Notes under the pieces: model-generated
What the model was told of the DNA's origin: nothing
The model's database searches: none
What the model saw: the letters and a program-made list of their open reading frames with translations, nothing else
From: a virus
Virus record (IMG/VR): IMGVR_UViG_3300030098_002568
Coordinates: 1-51,322 of that record
Reading direction: 5' to 3' (one strand)
DNA: 51,322 nucleotides
Made by a program: the position numbers and the translations under genes
Part shown: positions 46,710-51,322 of the stretch, one piece after another
Position numbering within the stretch: the first letter of the stretch is position 1
How the letters are laid out: each line of letters begins with the position of its first letter

Positions 46710-47536
46710 TATGCTACCCTGTTCTCAAATTCTTTCATCATTTTATACATGGCAGCAGGACCACCACTTCCTTCAACAGCATCTGCTGTCATAACAAACT
46801 CACCATCAGACAACAAAGCCTGCTGAACTGGTTTACCATTTTGCGTTATCATCGCAGGAATCATATCATCCTTAGGTCCACCAGGACCTGTTATAAACCC
46901 ACCCTCTTTGGCTGTCATGACACTTTCTGACTGTGGGTTAGCGATTTGTTGCGACTCCATCAGGTCTTGCTGCTGTAAACGTGCTAGCTCCTCAGGTGTA
47001 CTGAAAGATACACGTCTTCCATCAGACCCAAATACATAGACATCACCTTCGATTCTGCCTGAGGCTTTCGGACTACCTTTATAGCCTGGAAGTCCTTCAC
47101 CTCCACCAACATTTGTTATACCACCTGTCGGAACGGGTTCAGGCTTAGAAAGAGCCGCTAACGCTACACCAGGAAGAAGTAAATCTTTTATACCAAAACC
47201 ACCTGCTTTTTTCGCGGCTTCACCCGCCGCCGCCGCCGTTGTCGCTTTGCCTGCAATGGCTGCTCCAAGTTTTTCACCAATACCGCCAATGCCAGGATTA
47301 CCTGACGCTGTCGTTGAGAGACCAATCTTACTACCAAGAGCGGCTCCTGTTGCTCCAGGCTTAAACCCTCTTCCTCCAAGTAAAAAAGAAGTGCCTCCAG
47401 CTAAACCAGCACTAATCAACGCATCCTTAGGTTTTTTTCCTTCAACCAAAGAACCAATGCCTGCACCCGCACCCGCACCAATAGGACCGCCTATTATGCC
47501 ACCTAAGATACCGCCTATCGTTGATAAAAAACCCAT
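46709..47536 (-). CDS. Gly/Ala-rich membrane-interacting virion protein, 275 aa
   Basis: N-terminus MGFLSTIGGILGGIIGGPIG, then AGAGAGIGSLVEGKKPKDAL: hydrophobic glycine-rich segments like those of phage membrane-penetrating proteins. The C-terminal domain has the common phage tag GPGGPKDDMIPAMITQNGKP and ALLSDGEFVMTADAVEGSGG, seen in many internal virion or tail proteins. No enzyme motif. The acid of SDGEFVMTADAV is conserved but its role is unknown. Confidence 0.78.
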   Translation of the reverse strand: MGFLSTIGGILGGIIGGPIGAGAGAGIGSLVEGKKPKDALISAGLAGGTSFLLGGRGFKPGATGAALGSKIGLSTTASGNPGIGGIGEKLGAAIAGKATTAAAAGEAAKKAGGFGIKDLLLPGVALAALSKPEPVPTGGITNVGGGEGLPGYKGSPKASGRIEGDVYVFGSDGRRVSFSTPEELARLQQQDLMESQQIANPQSESVMTAKEGGFITGPGGPKDDMIPAMITQNGKPVQQALLSDGEFVMTADAVEGSGGPAAMYKMMKEFENRVA

Positions 47537-47545
47537 AGCTACCCC

Positions 47546-47845
47546 TTACGTGATAGTCACTGTAACAGAACCTACAGCACTTGTTCCAACATTTCCAGAG
47601 ACATGAGGATTATTTGCTCTAGATATCTTTAAAAACCCATCAACTTCAAACACAGATCCAATTTCAAGACCCACGTCATTCGAACTAAGGTTGGTGAAAA
47701 CCATAGTCGTGTGTCTGCCTTCGCCTGGTTGTTGCTGTTGATTAACAAAAAGCGATAGACCTCTAACCAAATCATTAAAGTATGATACCTGATATGACTC
47801 TGGTGGTACAGAAAATATTGGAGGAACAAGAGACCTACTACTCAT
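47546..47845 (-). CDS. Small virion-region protein, 99 aa
   Basis: ATG 47845 is chosen because it forms an ATGA overlap with the stop of the 605-aa gene; the longer frame from 47893 lies inside that gene. MSSRSLVPPIFSVPPESYQV, then LSLFVNQQQQPGEGRHTTMV and an ending GTSAVGSVTVTIT. The last 15 residues match the 22-residue repeat of the 283-aa protein (1060-1911), so the two may share a binding partner or fold. Function unknown. Confidence 0.72.
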   Translation of the reverse strand: MSSRSLVPPIFSVPPESYQVSYFNDLVRGLSLFVNQQQQPGEGRHTTMVFTNLSSNDVGLEIGSVFEVDGFLKISRANNPHVSGNVGTSAVGSVTVTIT

Positions 47846-49659
47846 CGCCTGCCATCCGGTTGTATTTCCACACGTGAAGTACCTAAACGCCAAGTCACAC
47901 CTTGGTTCGAGGTTTCTATACGAACGCCAACTGATCGACCTCGTAGGCGCACATGGTTTTGTGTAGCTTCATTGCTTACAGTAAATGCCGTTGTCCTTAC
48001 AAATCCTTTACCAGGAAAGTCCTCTGCCTTCAATGTAAATGTCGCTGACCTATCAGCTGTGGAAGGAGAGTCAAGAAAGTCTATATCAGGCACCAAACGG
48101 CGTATAAAAGAAAACTGTTCTCCATCCCCTAGCTCAACAGGACTAGATTCAATGAAAGCTGAAAGTGCAGAACCGTCATCATCCTGACCATTTTCATGGT
48201 TAAACAGCAGATTTGTTGTACCAGCAGCGATAGGAAACTCGTTAATGCCACGATCTATCCAAGCTGTTCTAGCTAAAGCACCGAAATACCAGACTTTTTC
48301 ATCGTAGTTGTAGATTACATACTTATCATTAATGCTAGCACTTGCTGATGGGTAGAACCAGAAGATCTCACCAAACTCGCTATTGACACCAGCAACTACC
48401 TGTTCACCCTGTGTATAATTAAAGTCATCAAAGACCGTATCTCTAACAGTGCAAGCAAGAGGTTTAAGAGAACCATCATAAAGATAAAACCGTCCATTGC
48501 CCATCCAAAACACTGCATCGTTAACAGCAACTGCCGCATTTGGACCTATGATCGTGCTACCTAGAGAGATCTGAGTTAAACCAAATATAAAAGGTGGCCC
48601 TACAAACTGTAGCGAATGAACGGATGTATCTGTTAAAACAATAATCTCTCGCCTTGTTTCTATAGCTGCTACAATTTCAGATCCAGTTCCAACTAGAAGA
48701 TCTCCCGCAGTATTTGTAGCAGTAGGATTCCAATCAAATGGGTTCTCCTGAGTGGAGAATCTAATTAACAGTTTGTCTTGTGTTGAAGATCCAATCGCGT
48801 TAGTGCCAAAAGCAAGAACGTGACGGTCACGATCAGAGACTATAATTTTTCGTGCAATCGTGGGAGCATTTGTATCAAGTGTTGAAAGCTCCACAGCCCG
48901 TGTTGTTATACCGTTTGTTCTATCCCAATAATAAATAGATCCATCACGAACATTAAATATTAAATCTTCACCAAAATTATCTTGACCAAACACACGTATG
49001 CTACCACCACCCGCAACAGAAGTTGCCGCCGAACCCCAAGTGCCACGACCCCAAGTGCCTGCGCCCCAACCTGTGCCTGGTACGACAGTATCTATACCCA
49101 CATTGATTTGATACTTTGCGACAACGCTTCCTCCACCATTACCTGAATCAGAAGCATTAGCAGCAACAGACGTTGTTATCGTATAAGTATTTGCCGTTGG
49201 CACAGTAACTATCTCGTACTCTATATTTAAAACAGCCGCAGTTATATTGCCACCTAACGTAGCGGCACCACTGAAAGTTACAAAGTCTCCTACAATAGCT
49301 CCGTGTCCACTATCCGTAACAGTGACGGTGGTTGATCCATTAGTAGCGGCAAAAGTAGCGGCATTAGTTGTTGTTTTACGAAGCGGAGTTACATCATTAA
49401 AAGAACCGCCTTCTTCAATGTAAAACTTCTTGTGTGTTCCTACACCTAAAAACTTTGAACCGTCTAACGCAACCCAAGCGTGTAGCGCCCTACAAGTGCC
49501 TAAAAATGTTTTTAAAGAAAACTTAATCCACCCACCAAGTTTTTCGGGGAAGCCAAATCTAAACCTAACCTTATCACAGTCTTTCCATCCACCCTCATTA
49601 GCGTAGGACGTAAATTCTGTGTTAACCCCAGGCTTAAATGTTAGTTTCGATAGAGGCAT
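47842..49659 (-). CDS. Tail/hub structural protein, 605 aa
   Basis: Starts MPLSKLTFKPGVNTEFTSYA, then DKVRFRFGFPEKLGGWIKFS, a start seen in many podovirus tail proteins. The rest is beta-rich with repeating blades (VHSLQFVGPPFIFGLTQISL; VFWMGNGRFYLYDGSLKPLA; WFYPSASASINDKYVIYNYD), consistent with a beta-propeller like T7 gp12 or P22 gp10. A Gly/Trp segment GWGAGTWGRGTWG lies near residue 205. Placed between internal proteins and the fibre, so tail nozzle or hub is likely. Confidence 0.8.
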   Translation of the reverse strand: MPLSKLTFKPGVNTEFTSYANEGGWKDCDKVRFRFGFPEKLGGWIKFSLKTFLGTCRALHAWVALDGSKFLGVGTHKKFYIEEGGSFNDVTPLRKTTTNAATFAATNGSTTVTVTDSGHGAIVGDFVTFSGAATLGGNITAAVLNIEYEIVTVPTANTYTITTSVAANASDSGNGGGSVVAKYQINVGIDTVVPGTGWGAGTWGRGTWGSAATSVAGGGSIRVFGQDNFGEDLIFNVRDGSIYYWDRTNGITTRAVELSTLDTNAPTIARKIIVSDRDRHVLAFGTNAIGSSTQDKLLIRFSTQENPFDWNPTATNTAGDLLVGTGSEIVAAIETRREIIVLTDTSVHSLQFVGPPFIFGLTQISLGSTIIGPNAAVAVNDAVFWMGNGRFYLYDGSLKPLACTVRDTVFDDFNYTQGEQVVAGVNSEFGEIFWFYPSASASINDKYVIYNYDEKVWYFGALARTAWIDRGINEFPIAAGTTNLLFNHENGQDDDGSALSAFIESSPVELGDGEQFSFIRRLVPDIDFLDSPSTADRSATFTLKAEDFPGKGFVRTTAFTVSNEATQNHVRLRGRSVGVRIETSNQGVTWRLGTSRVEIQPDGRR

Positions 49660-49853
49660 TAATCTTTTTTTACACTTTCAATTAAAGCATTTGTCATTGT
49701 AGACAAAGCTGCATCAACTTGATCTATTTTAAATTTTATTTGTGATCTCTGTGCTTGAAGATCTTTAATCTGAGCAATCAAATACTTGCTTTGATCGTGA
49801 AGTTCTTCTTCCTTATACTCAACATTATTTATGGTGATTACGTTGTTTTCCAT
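49659..49853 (-). CDS. Small DUF6447-like coiled-coil protein, 64 aa
   Basis: MENNVITINNVEYKEEELHD, then SKYLIAQIKDLQAQRSQIKF and DQVDAALSTMTNALIES. Beta strand followed by a two-helix coiled coil, as in the small cyanophage proteins with an I-x-V-D-G-x-x-Y-x-x-x-x-L start (DUF6447-like). Located among fibre genes. Role unknown, perhaps fibre assembly. Confidence 0.78.
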   Translation of the reverse strand: MENNVITINNVEYKEEELHDQSKYLIAQIKDLQAQRSQIKFKIDQVDAALSTMTNALIESVKKD

Positions 49854-49861
49854 TTTTACCC

Positions 49862-50143
49862 CTATGCAATAAACGCCTTACCATCTGTGACTGCTTTATT
49901 GACAGAAGTCATATCTTCTGTCGTCCAGTAAGATTGCTTTACCATCATCTCTAAATGATCAACATTATTACTCACAATTTTTTTTCTAAACTCATCAGTC
50001 CAACCCGCGCCATTTGCGTTTGCAACCAAAGGGTCAGAATCTTCCCAAAGTTTTTTGACTGCAAGATTTTCAATCATTGTGACGCAGTCAAGCATTCCTT
50101 TGTATTTTTTAGCAATTTCATCTGCTGTAAATTCATCAGCCAT
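49862..50143 (-). CDS. Small conserved protein next to the fibre, 93 aa
   Basis: MADEFTADEIAKKYKGMLDC, then VTMIENLAVKKLWEDSD and FRKKIVSNNVDHLEMMVKQS. Contains a conserved-looking WTDEFRKKI-x-x-N-x-x-HLE and TTEDMTSVNKAV. Similar proteins accompany fibre genes in cyanophages; they have no known role. Overlaps the fibre stop by 8 bases. Confidence 0.75.
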   Translation of the reverse strand: MADEFTADEIAKKYKGMLDCVTMIENLAVKKLWEDSDPLVANANGAGWTDEFRKKIVSNNVDHLEMMVKQSYWTTEDMTSVNKAVTDGKAFIA

Positions 50144-51322
50144 CTAATTTAGCCTCCAATTCTTCAACTTTTTTGGTCAATTCTTGTACTGCTTTAATTA
50201 AAGGAATGATAAACATTTCCCTAGATATATTTTGTGATCCATCAGAGTTTTCTAGCCATCCAGTAAAATCTGAACTTCCATGATTATCCATTGCTTCTTT
50301 AACTTGTTGAGCAAGCATTCCCCACATTTTGACTTCAGTATCTTTTTGATTTTCTTCAGAATAGTGACTTGTCAATTCTTCTGGCACTTGATTGGATGGC
50401 AACCAGTTATAAGTTTTTGTTTTGAGATCATTTATAAAATCAAGCCCAAGGTCATTATCTTCTATATTAGTTTTTAATCTTTGATCCGAAGACTGACTAA
50501 AGTTTGCATTTGAGGTAAAAGTATTTGTGACTTGGCTTCCACTTTTACCAAACGTAAAAGTATTATTTCCTTGTCCAACTGCTTGGAATGATCCGAGAAC
50601 AATTTGATGTTGAGCATTTGACGCGGAAGCCATTGATTGCATTCCAATTAACGTATTGTAAAACCCATCTACAACAGCCGCACCTCCCGAGCCAGCCGTT
50701 CCAGCTTGATGGCCAAGTACAGTTTGACCCTCTGCTGTTGTTAAACTTTGTAATGTATTGGAGCCAACGGCAGTGTTTTGCTGTCCCGCACCCGCGATTG
50801 CAGTCATACTCAAATAACCCACTGCTGTATTGCTATTACCTGTGGGTGCTGAAGAAGCACTGCCTTTCATAGCTTGGTATCCCACCGCAGAATTAGTTGT
50901 AGGCGATGTACCGTAGTATCCAGCTTGAAAGCCAATATATGTTAAAGTTCCACCATTTGAAGTGTATCCAGCTTGACTTCCAATAAATGTATTTTGACTT
51001 TTTGTGTTCTGTGTAAACCCTGCCCCATGCCCCACCAAAGTATTATCTGAGCCTGTAGTTTCATTTTGGCCTGCTGCATTTCCAATCGCTATGTTCTGAG
51101 ATCCTGAGTTAATTGCTGGCCCAGCCGACTGTCCCATACAATTATTGTTATCGCCTGTGGTTATCGCTTGTCCAGCACCATGACCGACCGCGACATTGTT
51201 AGTTCCTCCTGTAGCTAATGCGGTAAGAGCATTATCACCTACCCCTGTATTGCTTGCCGCAGTTGATGCTCCTGTGCCTTTGCCAGTTGATGAACCGACA
51301 AAAGTATTTGATGCTCCTGTTT
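50136..51322 (-). CDS. Tail fibre, C-terminal part with S74 chaperone (cut by window edge)
   Basis: Still open at base 51322; an ATG at 51137 is internal. Repeats such as NTAVGYLSM, NTLVGHGAG, NTFIGSQAG and NTAVGSNTL continue those of the part at 1-1048. The C-terminal ~110 residues begin SDQRLKTNI, the autocleavage motif (between S and D) of intramolecular chaperone (Peptidase_S74) domains. Then MWGMLAQQVKEAMDNHG and a closing coiled coil (LIKAVQELTKKVEELEAKLD). Known role: helps trimerise the fibre, then cuts itself off. Confidence 0.9.
   Translation of the reverse strand, partial: TGASNTFVGSSTGKGTGASTAASNTGVGDNALTALATGGTNNVAVGHGAGQAITTGDNNNCMGQSAGPAINSGSQNIAIGNAAGQNETTGSDNTLVGHGAGFTQNTKSQNTFIGSQAGYTSNGGTLTYIGFQAGYYGTSPTTNSAVGYQAMKGSASSAPTGNSNTAVGYLSMTAIAGAGQQNTAVGSNTLQSLTTAEGQTVLGHQAGTAGSGGAAVVDGFYNTLIGMQSMASASNAQHQIVLGSFQAVGQGNNTFTFGKSGSQVTNTFTSNANFSQSSDQRLKTNIEDNDLGLDFINDLKTKTYNWLPSNQVPEELTSHYSEENQKDTEVKMWGMLAQQVKEAMDNHGSSDFTGWLENSDGSQNISREMFIIPLIKAVQELTKKVEELEAKLDG

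Overview
The window looks like one complete, circularly permuted genome of a lytic, tailed marine bacteriophage, probably short-tailed. The signs are: a full virion set (terminase, portal, capsid, scaffold, adaptors, internal virion proteins, tail fibre, holin, lysozyme), a phage-type replication operon, almost no intergenic space, and no integrase or host-type housekeeping genes. No tail-tube or tape-measure gene is recognisable, and there are P22-gp4-like and gp14/gp16-like genes, which favours a podovirus. The small basic proteins and the gene order resemble marine phages known mostly from metagenomes; an alphaproteobacterial host is likely but is an inference. The two window ends lie inside one gene: the tail-fibre frame open at base 1 continues in phase into the frame open at base 51322, so the molecule very probably closes into a circle.

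Layout. (1) 1-20076, minus strand: the late block. Read in transcription order it runs from an HlyC-like acyltransferase (20076) through a 523-aa protein, small membrane or secreted proteins, large terminase, portal, EF-hand membrane protein, 3TM holin, small basic proteins, a GroES-like co-chaperonin, scaffold, a conserved structural protein, major capsid protein, a strong terminator, further coat proteins, a cluster of seven small lysine-rich proteins, adaptor proteins and repeat-rich proteins, down to the tail fibre. (2) 20148-23615, plus strand: a methyltransferase, an origin-like region (iterons, DnaA box, AT-rich tract, operator), small early genes and a GP88 protein. (3) 23777-24674, minus strand: small terminase and a PD-(D/E)XK nuclease, separated from the large terminase by about 7 kb of opposite-strand genes. 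(4) 24675-25078: non-coding iteron region with a 25-T run. (5) 25079-29003, plus strand: a run of small accessory genes with a 2OG-Fe(II) oxygenase, an XRE and a ribbon-helix-helix regulator. (6) 29000-31891, minus strand: SNF2-type helicase, a small protein, a PAPS-reductase-like ATP pyrophosphatase and an XF1762-type protein. (7) 31986-38729, plus strand: replication operon with an SSB-like protein, archaeo-eukaryotic-type primase, AlpA-like HTH, UvrD-like helicase and family A DNA polymerase. (8) 38726-51322, minus strand: lysozyme, large internal virion proteins, a tail protein and the S74-type fibre, continuing into block 1 across the junction.

How it works together. Early genes appear to use host sigma-70 promoters (exact TTGACA boxes at 20937, 25015, 31881 and on the minus strand at 31946) controlled by palindromic operators. 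Late genes appear to start from a divergent promoter pair at 20083-20141 whose -10 boxes lie 6 nt from the start codons, implying leaderless messages. No phage RNA polymerase is seen. Replication would rely on an AEP primase, a UvrD-like helicase, PolA-type polymerase and SSB-like proteins, with no DnaB-type helicase.

Most noteworthy: the HlyC-like lysine acyltransferase at the head of the late operon, the primase/helicase combination with two SSB-like C-terminal tips, the PAPS-reductase-like/XF1762 pair, the iteron array beside the small terminase, and the cluster of histone-like basic virion-region proteins.
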